Assembly: GCA_032622095.1 (NCBI GenBank)
Contig: CP136068.1
Span: 153,291,151 to 153,355,150 of the forward strand
Direction: 5' to 3'
Source: Siphonodentalium dalli
Taxonomy: Eukaryota; Mollusca; Scaphopoda; Gadilida; Siphonodentaliidae
DNA: 64,000 nt
How positions within the stretch are numbered: position 1 is the stretch's first letter; every line of letters starts with the position of its first letter. Below, piece after piece: positions 25,076 through 36,490 of this stretch. The translations under genes and the position numbers were made by a program. The notes under the pieces are model-generated. The model had not been told where the DNA came from. It worked only from the letters and a program-made list of their open reading frames with translations, and did no database searches.

Positions 25076-25682
25076 CGAGGGTCATTACTTTAGTATTCAA
25101 ATTTATGTATTTATGTCGGGGGGGGGGGGGCAAAGTTTGAATTATAAAATACAGGGGAATTGAAGAGAACACCAAATCAGCAACCCTCCATTTACCCCCC
25201 CCCCCCCCCATCCCGTCTGAACTCGACATCATTATTCTGTTCATAATCTGGTTCATGTCGCCCGACAGTGAATGGGGATGGATTAGTAAGTTAGTATGAA
25301 TCTGTATATCTCACCGGGGGCAGACTGTGGCGTAGTTTAAGTATTCATACTTTCTCTTATCCCATAAAATAAGTATATATAGGATTTAAGTGGTGTGAAT
25401 CTTTCCCAGTATATGATGATCTGAATTTCTGGCCGAAGAGAACGGATATGATTTCATCGATCCTTTTCAGCGGTTCTGTCTACGAATATATCGCTCGGAA
25501 GGTTGTAAAACGATATGTACCAGAAATGTTACGATATGTCTAAGTTATATCATGATGGTAATCGTATACGAGAAATATCCACGCGTCTTTGACGAGATAT
25601 ATGACAATGATGTAAATTTATTAATTCAACAATTTTCTTAATCTCATTTTATTTAAACTTCAGTTGGGGTATAGCTGCTATA

Positions 25683-26078
25683 GGACATGTGCATTGTCTT
25701 TATTGTCAAAAGTATGTCGAATTGAGAAAAGACCTTTTCGAGAAACTAGCAGCGAAAAACATTATGTTCACAGAAGCCAGTGATTTGGAGAAATTTATAT
25801 ATATCATCCGAAATGACGAGGAGCAGTCCAGTGATGTGATCAGCTATGAGCAACTTTTTCATAGCTCGCCAGACTACTAACAGCTGCAGTTAGATAATAC
25901 TCAATATGTCAAACACCAACTGGCACTACTGACTTAATATCGTTCAAATATGTATTGTATAGATGTATATAAGTATTGTGTTAAAATGTGTTTACATTAT
26001 ATTTTGTCATCATTATGTATGCATGCATGCATACGGCTCTCACGAGCGTCTTTATGCTAATAATAAATCTAATCTATC
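25683..26078 (+). mobile_element. 5'-truncated LINE (3' end of ORF2 plus 3' UTR)
   Basis: Absent from the matching site in unit B near 53,555. It encodes the last 63 residues of an ORF2-like protein (YVELRKDLFEKL, then DLEKFIYIIRND), a common C-terminal pattern in animal LINEs, with a stop at 25,880. The 3' end is AATAAATCTAATCTA, a simple-repeat tail. Different family from the full-length element. Confidence 0.55.
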
Positions 26079-26280
26079 TGTGCATTACGATTGATTTTAT
26101 TTAAAAACTCGACAAGTTAACTTCCAAGCTACATGTAGGTGTAACAATATAAAATACACACGCGCGGTTTTCAATTATTTCTGACAGATATACTATAGCC
26201 AGACTTTCCATTTCCACTTTTTCTATTTTGCGAGTTCGGGAAACGGGTCATGCGTTGAAACTCAACAAGCAGACTGTTCC

Positions 26281-26421
26281 CATATATATGAGCCTCGCAT
26301 ATACAAGAGAATGGACTGGATTACAAGTTCAAGGTAAATATTGTCATGCCAATGAAATATTCTCTTATATACGCAAGGCTCCTATATGGGAGACTCGCAT
26401 ATAACAGAAAATGCATTGACA
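26281..26421. repeat. Degenerate hairpin module of the same family
   Basis: ATTCTCTTATATACGC and CTCGCATATAACAGAAAATGC are diverged arms around CTCCTATATGGGAG. The matching place in unit B (53,810 to 54,160) has a different, longer hairpin inserted into one arm. Confidence 0.5.
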
Positions 26422-26986
26422 AAGGGTTTTCGTAAAACGTCAAGAAGCTCCAGTCATGGAAAGTTAATGGATATAAATGGAGAATGTTATAGAGGATGAA
26501 TGTCTCGGGATGCTTCTGTCTGCGGGAGTTGAAGTAATCGTTGGCTTGAGACACATGCATTCAACGGAATAGCAGTCATTGAACACACAGTGTTGTATAT
26601 ACACACCATGTAAGTGGAATGCAAGTCGGAACTGCTTTGAGTCGCCGTTGTTTTCAAAGAGCGATGGCGTAGGTACATAACGTGACTAACGTCAAGATCC
26701 GCTTCGGTTATACACATCTATATATATAACTATCAGGTTTTCTATCAGACTTCAATCACATTACATGTAGCTGTTTAGTGTCAATGGTGGTCACAGTCAT
26801 GGATTAAACTTATCCGACACAAGGGTTTGGAATAAATACAGAACACAACTTACATCACAATATATATATATAATATGTTATCGAACTCGTGGTGGGTTGC
26901 ACATATTCACATTTCACTCCAGCTCCGCTTTGAAATATATCCTTGCGCCGTCAACATCTCATTCGATAACAGATTTTTCTATTAAG

Positions 26987-27297
26987 ATGCGCGTTGTGTT
27001 ATGTCTATGTATACTCGGGTTTGTCATAATACTTGCACATTTAAGACATCCTTACTAAAATCGAATATTGATGTCCATGCAGTCACCAATCAATTTTATG
27101 ATTCTTTGCCGGAAGATTTGCGCATAATGTATAGGCATGTTATATATTTTATGTTATTATACACATGGATCAATAAAAATCAACAACTTCAATTGAGTTG
27201 TTATCTTCACATGCCCGATGGTGTGACCACAAGCCTCTCCGCACACTTCACAAACAAGCGTTACTTGGTTGATTGTACAATTTTATTATATCGCTAA
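26987..27297 (+). pseudogene. Possible secreted or membrane protein remnant
   Basis: ATG at 26994 opens a hydrophobic start (MRVVLCLCILGFVIILA) that stops after 23 codons. An overlapping frame from 27001 runs 98 codons and ends LVDCTILLYR. The last 43 codons are open in unit B too (about 54,890-55,010), but four of five differences change the residue. Best read as a decayed gene. Confidence 0.25.
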
Positions 27298-27550
27298 TAA
27301 TGACCACCTGGTAGCAATGTTAAGACATGTATGACCTGGTTTCAACTATATAGCAGTTCAAACGTCAACATCGAACATGCAGGTATAATCATGATTTTGT
27401 TCATATATATTACATAGCACACCATAGCCACATGTGACAAATGGCTGGGCGCTTTGACAATGTCAGCCAAATTGGCAAGTATCAGAACGATAATGGGTGA
27501 TAATATGTGTACTTCCGAACTGTTTCACAATCACGTGGTGGCGTTCCTGT

Positions 27551-28054
27551 TGTTGGGTTGTTTCCGGTCGAAGGCCGGGTAGGATGGTCGGGTAGGAAGG
27601 CCGGGTAGGATGGTCGGACTGCAGTTTGCAAGTCCCTTCACCCTTTCTTTGTTTATCGATGGAAATCGATCTTGTGGCTGTCGTAGTTACTCAATCAATC
27701 AATCAATTTATTATACTTTTACACCAAATATGGTCAAGTGTATACATACATAATATAGAAACATAATTTATAACAGTGTAGTGAATGAACATGTATTCAT
27801 AAGACACAATATGTCGCACATAATATTGTAGTTATATATATTTGTATTGATTTTTGTTTTATTTGTCTTATTGGGAATTTGCATTCGTCTGGTCGCGTAT
27901 TCTGTCTAGCAGTTGGTCACTAGGTTGCCATTTTCCCTTTTTGGCAAGTCCGTGGTAGACAAAATGGGCAATTGCTTTTAATACTTTTGGTTGTGAGCAT
28001 GTCATTATGTGTTTGAATTGGGCTATTACTGTGGTTGGAGGCAAGGCGGCGGAA
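27551..28054 (-). mobile_element. Composite retroposon insertion with antisense LINE 3' end
   Basis: Flanked by GCGTTCCTGT (27541-27550) and ACGTTCCTGT (28055-28064), a probable target duplication; the site is empty in unit B near 55,735. The inner part, 27691-28033, is the antisense 3' end of a LINE with an (ATTG)n tail and a short ORF2 C-terminal remnant (PKVLKAIAHFVYHG). The outer part has GGCCGGGTAGGATGGTCGG, also found at 30,800. Confidence 0.55.
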
Positions 28055-28617
28055 ACGTTCCTGTGTTTCTCGTTCGAATATAAAACAATTGTTGACCTCT
28101 TCATAAATTACCCAGAACTGGAAACTTGTATTATAGGCCTTTCTATACTGAATGGATTCTCCCATTCAGTTATATACAAGTCTACATGGGAATAGTCTAT
28201 TATTGATTAGGGGCGGGGGTGTTCCGGTAATAAAAGCAGACGACAGACAAAATAAAAACAGATAATTCACAGCAGAAAAATTCACATTCATTGGTAGGAA
28301 ATGTTCAGATAATGTTTGGTAGTTGTTGAACTTATTATCTGAACATTTTCCTATGGGATAACTACTCATCAATGAGTATTTAGTATATAAAGGATTAACG
28401 TGTAACATCTCCTTATGCATGTGCTCCTTGGTGGCCAATTAACTATTTTGCTCTGGAACCGCCAAATTATCGCACCCATCATCGTTTGTATTACCGCCCA
28501 CCTGTGGTGAATTCTTCTTGTGGTTCTTGATTTGAAGGATATCTGTGAAATGTTCATGAAATTACCTTACCATATGTATCGTGTAGTCGCATTGATTTCG
28601 GGGTCTTTATAAAGATT

Positions 28618-28728
28618 AAGAGGTGTCACGTGATACTGGTATCCTCAGCAATCCGGGTAGATCTCTGTGGGAGGTGTCACGTGATACTGGTGGCCTCAGA
28701 AATCCGGGTATGTCTCTGTGGGAGGTTA
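28618..28728. repeat. 51-bp minisatellite with E-box, unit A (2 copies)
   Basis: GAGGTGTCACGTGATACTGG, CAATCCGGGTAGATCTCTGT, then the next copy. Unit B has three copies at 56512-56670, with CACGTG kept only in the third. Confidence 0.65.
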
Positions 28729-29406
28729 TTGTGAACTGCTGTAATTCTACATGGTGCGATGTTGAAAGTTGTATCCATAGTTTCCGGTTGATCAGGGATG
28801 TGGCGACAGGGTGTTAATCCCCAAACTTTGGTAAAAATGGAAATGTCATGGCTGACAAAACATTACTTGGAAATTTTACTCCACATATAGGTTGAAATTG
28901 TTCTCATTTCCAACGAGTAATCAGTGAATTATAGTGGGGAATATGTTGTTTTTAGACCGACAGCAACATATTTTTTTACTTTTGGTAAAATATTGGTCTG
29001 AAATTGGAAGTTTACCAACCTTTTGGGGGTGTCAGGTTTAAAATATCCAACAGTTACCAGTAACAAAGTTCCATCGCAGGTGCATGTGAGAGTGCAAATG
29101 GAATTTGGCGAACACGGAAGTTTGGTCTGGTTCAAGGGATGGGGTACAATTGTAGATTTCAAGATGCCCCCTTCCCAACGGAGACCCACCAGCTACGTCC
29201 CTGTGTTTGATCTAGACATTATTTATGATCTGATAGATACATATCAAAATAAGATGTTTTCATATGGGGTACAATAGAAAGAATGAATTGAAAGTAGATT
29301 AAACATACAGGGTTATAGTATAGAGTGTGAGGTGGCATTGTTATCAAAAGTTTGGACGAGTCTGATATACAGTATACAAGACAGAGAGGTGGGCAGTGTA
29401 AATATA

Positions 29407-30375
29407 TCAATCATTAGAAGCAAATAATTTCTTATTTGGGCAGGGGGGGGGGGTGAACAAAAAAATTGGGTGGGTGGAAAAAAAAACGGGGTGGGTGGGT
29501 GGTCAAAGCCACCAACAAGCAATTTTTTCCGCAACTAAAAATATAATTTCCTGCTTGTTTTTTAGTGTTTTGGCAATGAGTTGGGCTTCAAACCCACTTT
29601 GAATGAGAGAAATAATGTAATTCTAACTGTAAACTGACTGCAGGCAGTTATCGTGTTGTATTTTGTTGCAAATTTTGAAATCCAAGATGGCCGCTGGCAG
29701 CCATGTTTTTTTGGCCGAATGACCTCAAAATGACTCATTCCAATTTACATGTCCATATTAACATCCATGATAAATAGTATGCACAGAAATTCATATACAG
29801 CTGTTTACAGTGAATTTCCCCCCGCAAATCTCTGTTTTAGTGTTAAAAGGGGGGGGTGGGTGTCAAAAAATGGTCGGAAAAAACTGCCGAAAACGGAAAA
29901 AAAAAAAATTGGTGGGGGTGGGTGGGTAAAAAAAATGATCGAAAGGGAAAAAATGCCATACGTGCCTGTAATTTTTTTCCGACCCCCCCCCCCTGATTTG
30001 GGGTTAAAGTTATATCCAACCACAAGAACACTACTCGCTTTCGCATTACTCAATCTTTTATAGCTAAAACAAAGCGTTATGAACAAACCCATGTATGATA
30101 ACATGGTAATCTCGCCTTTTATCTTTCAAACTCACTGAATTCTAGGCTTTTCTTCACAACCGAGATTGGTTTACAGATGAAAATCCAATATCCGCAGCAC
30201 ACACACTCTGCACTATTCTTTATACACACTTTGTGCTATATCTGCTATGTATTTTTACGTATGTTCCATGATTGTATCAGGAGAGGGGCAAGTTTGTAAG
30301 TTTTGTAACTTGTGCCCTGATCCCTATGTATATTTTTCTAGATACATTAAAATATGTTTAAAGTAAGTGTAAATG
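29407..30375. mobile_element. G-rich insertion of about 965 bp specific to unit A
   Basis: Flanked by AGTGTAAAT on both sides; unit B has a single AGTGTAAAT at about 60,755. It contains two zones of G-runs mixed with A-runs (29,440-29,510; 29,850-29,990) and a hairpin GGGCAAGTT with AACTTGTGCCC near 30,290-30,320. No gene. Confidence 0.55.
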
Positions 30376-30797
30376 TGATCTGCTTTTGCTTTAGATTATA
30401 CACTGATTTTGTGTTCCGATCTAGCATTTTTGAATCAGAGCCCACGCTACAATCATTTGGATTTGTATGAATATTTATTTAATAATAATATTTTTCATGC
30501 GATTTTGGACTATATACATATCGCATTATGTGCATGTTAGTTGATATGAACATATTCGTCGTTCAAGTTTTCGGTTTAAATAAGATTCAATAATTGTAGG
30601 ACTTATGGGCAATTTTTTTCCTGCTAATAAAATCACTAACCATTCATTCATTGTAATACTATCAGTAGACAATAACAAAAATCCATAAGAAAAACTGAAT
30701 GTAAAGTAAGTAAAATGGTACATAAACAGGGTCAGCCTACATATACATGGTAAGCCTATATATCAAATGTAAATATAGATAATTTGTTGTTGTGTAG

Positions 30798-31095
30798 TTT
30801 CCGGCCGCAGGCCGGGTAGGATGGTCGGAACGCATTGTGCAGTTCCCTTCACCCTTTCTTTAATTCTTCGATGAAAATCGATTGTTGAGGCTGTTGTATT
30901 TGGAGGCAAAGCTGTGAAAGCGTGGTGGAGGAGTCGATGCTGTTGGGATGTGAGGCTTGGGTTTAGGCTGGATGTCTGGTTGGTGTGGCTGTTGGTTGGC
31001 TGGCTTTAAGGCTGATGCGTCTTGGATGCTTGGTTGGTATTGTGGCTGGCGAAGTGCTGGGGTGGCTGGGGGCTGTGTTGGCGTTGGCTGGTGAG
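30798..31095 (-). repeat. Interspersed repeat fragment, GT-rich on the + strand
   Basis: Starts GTTTCCGGCCGCAGGCCGGG, as in the outer repeat at 27,560, and shares GGAGGCAAAGCTGTGAAAGC with 28,035. Shorter relatives in the other orientation are at about 32,490-32,580 and 62,640-62,760. The long TGG/CTGG run reads as Pro/Gln-rich on the minus strand but contains stops. Confidence 0.4.
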
Positions 31096-31445
31096 GTATA
31101 GATAAACAGGGTAAGCATATCTAATATAGAATTTTCAGAAGGGGGTAATCTATTTCTCTATTTTTTTGTTTTTCTCTTGTTATCTTTTTTAATGTATATG
31201 TTGATGATTGACATATATAATGCTTAAATCACCTTTGGTCGATGACACGTATATATTTCATTGACCACAGCCGATCATTTTTTCGGATATATGTCACGAG
31301 CTAATCTGTACACATGCTTGTATGCGGATGGTGTTGATTTTAGTAACTGCATGCGATGGGTATAATCTAAAGATGAACACCGAGCAGATTCCCCCTCACA
31401 CGAAGGGTGACCGGACAACGCCGCAGAGAAGATAAGCTCATCTTG

Positions 31446-31815
31446 TGTACTATTGTGTGTCCGAGCCTTACAATTCTCGTGTAAACCATCGAAGATTGGA
31501 TTATCACCCTATGTCACGTGATATGCGCGCCTCAATGTGTTATCGTGCGTCCGATCCTTATAATTCCCAGGTAAACCCTCGAAGGGTGGATTATCACCTT
31601 ATGTCACGTGATATTATCGACTCGATGTGTTGTCGTATGTCCGCGCGATCCTTACAATTCTCATGTAAACCCTCGAAGGGTTGATTATCACCCTATGTCA
31701 CGTGATATGCGCACCTCGATGTGAGATCGTGCGTCCGAGCCTTACTATCCTAATGTAAACCCCCGAAGGGTGGATTATCACCCTGTCACGTGATACGCTC
31801 GCCTCGATGTGAGAT
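31446..31815. repeat. E-box minisatellite, unit A (about 4 monomers)
   Basis: Monomers of about 90-115 bp share CGAAGGGTGGATTATCACC, GTCACGTGAT and GCGCGCCTCGATGTG. GTCACGTGAT occurs at 31513, 31603, 31697 and 31785. Confidence 0.75.
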
Positions 31816-32257
31816 CGGTTGTATGGTCGTGCAAGTCCAAGGTAAAACCCCGAGGGTTGCCGTAAGACAGTCTAGCCTGACTACCCCACCCCTCGAATAT
31901 ACAATACAATATTTGTAAAATGTATTATGTATTAAAGGCACGAGCGGCGTTCGTTGCTGAAATATTCATACCTGTTCAAATCGCCATCAACAGAAGGAAT
32001 ATTAAAATATATATACTTTTGTTCATTACGTAACGTTGTTTTTTTGCGTTTGTTTACATAATAAAGGAAACAAAATTGACAATAACATACTGTTTATGCC
32101 ATATTTCTGATTGGTATAAGAACAAAGTGTGTCTATATTTTACTATTCTTTCTGTTTATGGCGGTTTTTGACGGAGGTGAATATTTTAAAAGCATATCCA
32201 CCGCCAACGTATATTGAAATAAAATATATAATCCTTATCGCGCAGTACCCGCGAAGT

Positions 32258-32336
32258 TAGGCCAGTCTTCTCGGTCCACAACCGCTTGGGATATCGGTTG
32301 GAGTGATGCTGTTATGGGCCGAGAAGACTTGGCCTA
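32258..32336. ncRNA. Conserved stem-loop, unit A copy (possible small-RNA precursor or hairpin element)
   Basis: 79-nt hairpin: TAGGCCAGTCTTCTCGGTCC pairs with GGGCCGAGAAGACTTGGCCTA, about 27 bp of stem with few mismatches. The unit B copy keeps the stem with a paired base change. No transcription evidence. Confidence 0.35.
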
Positions 32337-32994
32337 ATTTTTTTTTTATTATTGGGGGTTTTGGGGGATGAGCCCAGGGAATTTGCCTATACCGTGATGT
32401 GTAGTTATATATCATGTTCAAACGTGCACCCCACTGACTGTGCACCTATATAACGACTGAACGGATTGGCTTTTTGTCGTGGTCGAAGTCAAACGGTGGG
32501 TGTGGTGGTCACATCAAGAAATGGTAAAGGGAACTGCACACTGCACTCCAACCGCCTATACCCGCAACTATACTGCTTGAATCAGAGAATTCTTAAAGAC
32601 TTCTATTACTATACTATTTGTCATTTGGTGTATTTCCACATTGTATGTATACATAACTATCAGTACATGGACGAGCTGCCTCTATCACTATTCTCCAGAG
32701 GTGGGGTTGAAAATGCCCACGTTGGCTTCACAGAATTTCAAGAAGAAACATTAAATTATAAATATCAGTTAACCCTTTCTATACTAAAGCATCATTGAGT
32801 AAGGACCACAATGGAGACTAAGGACCGCAATGGAAATTAATGACCACAATGGAAATAAGTCCCTATGACTTTACACAATGGAAATAAGTCCCTATGACTT
32901 TACACCCTTTTTTAAGCCAACACAAATAACTTCTCATCCAAATTGTCAGATCTGTCAACTTTATCACTTTTATCAAATTATGTATCTGTAATTA

Positions 32995-33459
32995 TATATG
33001 TGACCCGCCATATCAAATCCAGTCGTAAGTCGGGATTTTTTACCCTGTGCCAATGCATTCTCTTATATATGCGAGTCGACCATAGGTCGCCTCGCATATA
33101 TAAGAGAATGCATTGGCCTAACAATTTTTTCCAATTTTAATAATTTTTTCTTATATTCTTTAACAATTTTATAATTTTACCCATACAGAGCCCCAGACAA
33201 ACATGAGCAGACGACACTCTTCTATATGCTTCTATATATGTGTGGGGCTCCCTGCAGGGTAATGGATGTTTTTTTATTTTATGTCCTAAAAATTGTAAGA
33301 AACATTTATTTAAAAAAATGATAAAAATTTGTTAGGCCAATGCTTTCTCTTTTATATGCGAGGCGACCTATGGTCGACTCGCATATATAAGAGAATGCAT
33401 TGGCACAGGGTAAAAAAAATCCCGACTTACGAATGGATTTTATATGGCGGGTCACATAT
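32995..33459. mobile_element. Foldback element with nested hairpins, second copy
   Basis: Nearly the same sequence and length (465 bp) as 9018-9486, with hairpins at 33049-33117 and 33336-33404. It lies between the units, in sequence not seen in unit B, so it is a separate insertion. Confidence 0.75.
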
Positions 33460-34881
33460 TGTAAAATGCTGATTGAATGTATCAAAATAAAAATCAATCA
33501 TTCATTCAGAGGAGTAGTTATCCTATAGAAAGTCGTTTGGTGAACTAATTATCTAATCAGTTCCCTCAATAAATAGGACTTCTGTAGTTTTATTTATCTG
33601 CCGTTTGTTTTTATCACCTTAACATCCCTCCACTTCAATAATAGACCATTCCGATGTAAACTTTTTAACTGACTGGAAGAATCCATTTAGTATAGAAATG
33701 GTTAAAATGAATCGCTATATGATATTCCGAAAGTCAACTATAGTGATTGCCAACTTCTGCTTTCACACCGTTTTGTTCAGTTCGGCATCCTTGACCCGTG
33801 ACTAGAGATTCTACCCGGTTCAGCAGCTTAACATATGATGATCCCATGCAGGACCCCTGCATGTGTTTCGGTATAACTTTCTAGCTATACACTTTCTTGG
33901 GCCATTGTCACGATCAGTGTTCAAAATGAGAATTTATGGCGGAGGGGTTGTATCACGTGGAATCTTATAACTTTTGGCGCCGCCTCTTGCTAAATGTGAT
34001 ATTGGCAAAAAAATTCATATTTGATATCAAATATTTTCATTTGGCAAATGTTTTGGTAAGTCACTTTTTTAATTACCCAAGAAAGTTGAAAAATACAGGT
34101 CAACGAATACCATTAAGGTGAAGAAACTCTTACAATGTAATTGTCTTAGTGGTGTTTTTTTGTTAAGGTTCAGGAAAAGTTAACACCGCTATTAAGATGC
34201 AATTAATCTGATAGCTTTAGTATCGATGGGTGTAGTAATTACTAGTATATCTTGTAGTAGTGTTTACATAGTTAATCCCCTTTGTGTTGATGTGCCCTTC
34301 TGATGAAACAACCCTTATAAAATGTTATTGTTCTGTTATTAATTCATATCGATATCTATCGAAAGTCGTTCAAACAGCGATTGTCGCAATATAAGACTCA
34401 ATGCTGCAGAAACTGATCGCATTTCGAAATTTCTAACATAATTTAGCAAAAAAATATTTCCCAGAACACGATGACTAGTTGATGTAATAGCAAAACGGCT
34501 TTAGGTGGGAACATAATTCATCGAATGATACAAATGTCACACTGATATTCCAATAAGGAAAAATACTTCAATCGGAACCTTAAAAGTCATAGTTCCATAA
34601 AGTCGATACAATTCATGACGACATGCTAATTTCTATGAATCAATGTGGCGTTTTGTTCGGTTCCCAATTACTTTACCAAGTCCTAGCCATCTCGTGGTCA
34701 GAACTGAGAGAATCGCGAGCAATATAATTTACGACAAGGACAATTATGACCGATGTAATAGAAAATACTAATCCAACCGCAATCCAGTACAATAGAACAG
34801 GTGAGATAAAACGTCCTTGGTGCTTCATTATATGGTTTATTGAATTGGGTTTAATATTCCCGCGCGGCGGAAGGTGGCCAG
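33460..34881. other. Unit junction, no gene
   Basis: Contains the tail of unit A (33,590-34,320, repeated at 63,190-63,950), the promoter-like motif at 33953 and the start of unit B homology near 34,590. Confidence 0.55.
33953..33969 (+). promoter_or_regulatory. Promoter-like motif 1.25 kb upstream of copy B
   Basis: The 17-bp string TCACGTGGAATCTTATA is identical to the core promoter motif of copy B exon 1 (35096) and its duplicate (36886). The same string occurs at 63566-63582 in the matching position of the next unit. No PR-domain exon follows it directly. Confidence 0.45.
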
Positions 34882-35115
34882 TTACGTCATACGGCTGGTA
34901 TCCACACATGATTTCCAGCTCCCACGTGCCCCCATTGACAACTTACAATCACTTTTCTTTGTAACATAAGTCGTTAACAAATAGGTGGGTGTTTCCAGTC
35001 GACCAATGAAAATATAGTGCTCGTTGCTCGAATTTTCTGATTGGTCATTCTTTCCGTGGATGCTTTTGTTACTCAATAGACTTTATTTCTGCTATTCACG
35101 TGGAATCTTATAAAT
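34882..35115 (+). promoter_or_regulatory. Promoter of copy B (upstream first exon)
   Basis: It has the same order of elements as copy A: TTACGTCAT at 34882-34890, the identical 30-bp E-box block at 34923-34952, CCAAT at 35003, ATTGG at 35039, then TCACGTGGAATCTTATA (35096-35112) overlapping TTATAAAT (35108-35115). The duplicated downstream promoter at 36864-36905 contains only the last portion. Confidence 0.65.
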
Positions 35116-35585
35116 ACCTGACATATTCTGATAGGAATCACACTTACAATTATTCAGTACATGTTATTACTATACAACTGTGATTTATTCGTTAAACATG
35201 GAGACTTGTGTGCTTATCCCAAAGCAACTGACTTTTGTGTTGACTTTAAATCGTGATCCCAGGAATATATTTGAGATGGACGCTACCATATGGAGCAATG
35301 AAACCATTCCTTCTGGATTCGTGTTTTACCCGGACGACGGGCATATAGTTCATGATAACATCGATATATTCTCATCTCTGCCAAAAGACGATGTAAGTTA
35401 ATCTTTAATTTTTTATTGTTTATCTTGTGATCGTATTCCAGGGTCATGTTAGTTCATGATAATATCAATGTATTTTTAATATATTCTTTCTCATCAATAA
35501 TGATATTTGTTGAATATTTGTACTCACATTTAGTTGGTTGCTTAATCCTATTACATGGGTAGCGTACCCTAAATCCGGTCAATGT
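35074..35585 (+). repeat. 512-bp direct repeat, copy 1: core promoter, exon 1, start of intron 1
   Basis: It reads as identical to 36864-37375, including untranslated and intron bases. It ends in a stub of a MITE arm directly followed by a TA run. Confidence 0.85.
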
Positions 35586-36416
35586 ATATATATATATATC
35601 TTTATTCCTCCATACAATGAAGAGCATATATATAAACAAAACAAAGAAGAAAAGAAAAAAAAAATCATTACAAATAAGTTGAGAACAAAAATACATCAAA
35701 ATTTGGCTATACAATATACATGGTTATATAATTTGACTGCCAAAAGAGACAGATACGAACATACGAGTACACGAGTACACGCTCGATCACGCACTTGCAT
35801 ATGCACTTCATGCATATACACATACATCCACTTATACATATATAGACACTTTCACACACACACAAACACATACACACCCTCACACACCCTCACACAAACA
35901 CACACGAACGCACCCTCTCCACCCTCTCACACGCACGTGCACACCCTCACACACACACACACCCTCACACACACACACCCACCCTCACACACACATCCAC
36001 GCATATATATGAATACATTATGTAACGTCATGCACCTTTATATGCAGTGTATATGTGCATGTACATGGAATTAACTACACCAAAGCATATTATGTGGGAC
36101 ATTATGAGGAAATAAGGAGTATGAAATAATTCACGTCGAGCTGAAGCGGGACTTTAAATTGTGTTTAAAACGGTTATACAATATGTTAATTAAAAGGGTT
36201 ATCTTAAGTGCAAGCGAGATATCTCCAAGGTTTGAATAATTGCAAAAGTTGTATGGTATTTATATACACATACATATGCATACACACATACGCATGCATG
36301 TATACATATACATATACGGACTATACGCATGCATACATACACACATACATATACATACACATACACATGTATATATACATACACATACATACATATACAT
36401 ACATACACATAAACAT

Positions 36417-36490
<74 letters not shown>

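Larger units (their letters stand above)
2615..34430. repeat. Segmental duplication unit A
   Basis: Matching blocks in order: 2,615-13,490 with 34,590-50,740; 23,540-27,540 with 50,780-55,740; 28,055-29,400 with 55,740-57,180 and 60,592-60,750; 30,370-32,345 with 60,755-62,100; 33,590-34,320 with 63,190-63,950. The left edge is set where similarity to unit B fades near 2,615; positions 1-2,600 are not seen again in this window. Confidence 0.8.

Noticed and set aside
33306-33497. Recurrent small ORFs with RIYKRMHW or [10 protein letters not shown] text (also near 6427, 7957, 8874, 32943)
   Set aside because: They are translations of the 69-bp palindromic module, not genes.
35538-36074. 178-codon ORF
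   Set aside because: Its second half is a CA-repeat translation and its start is a duplicated intron plus MITE stub.
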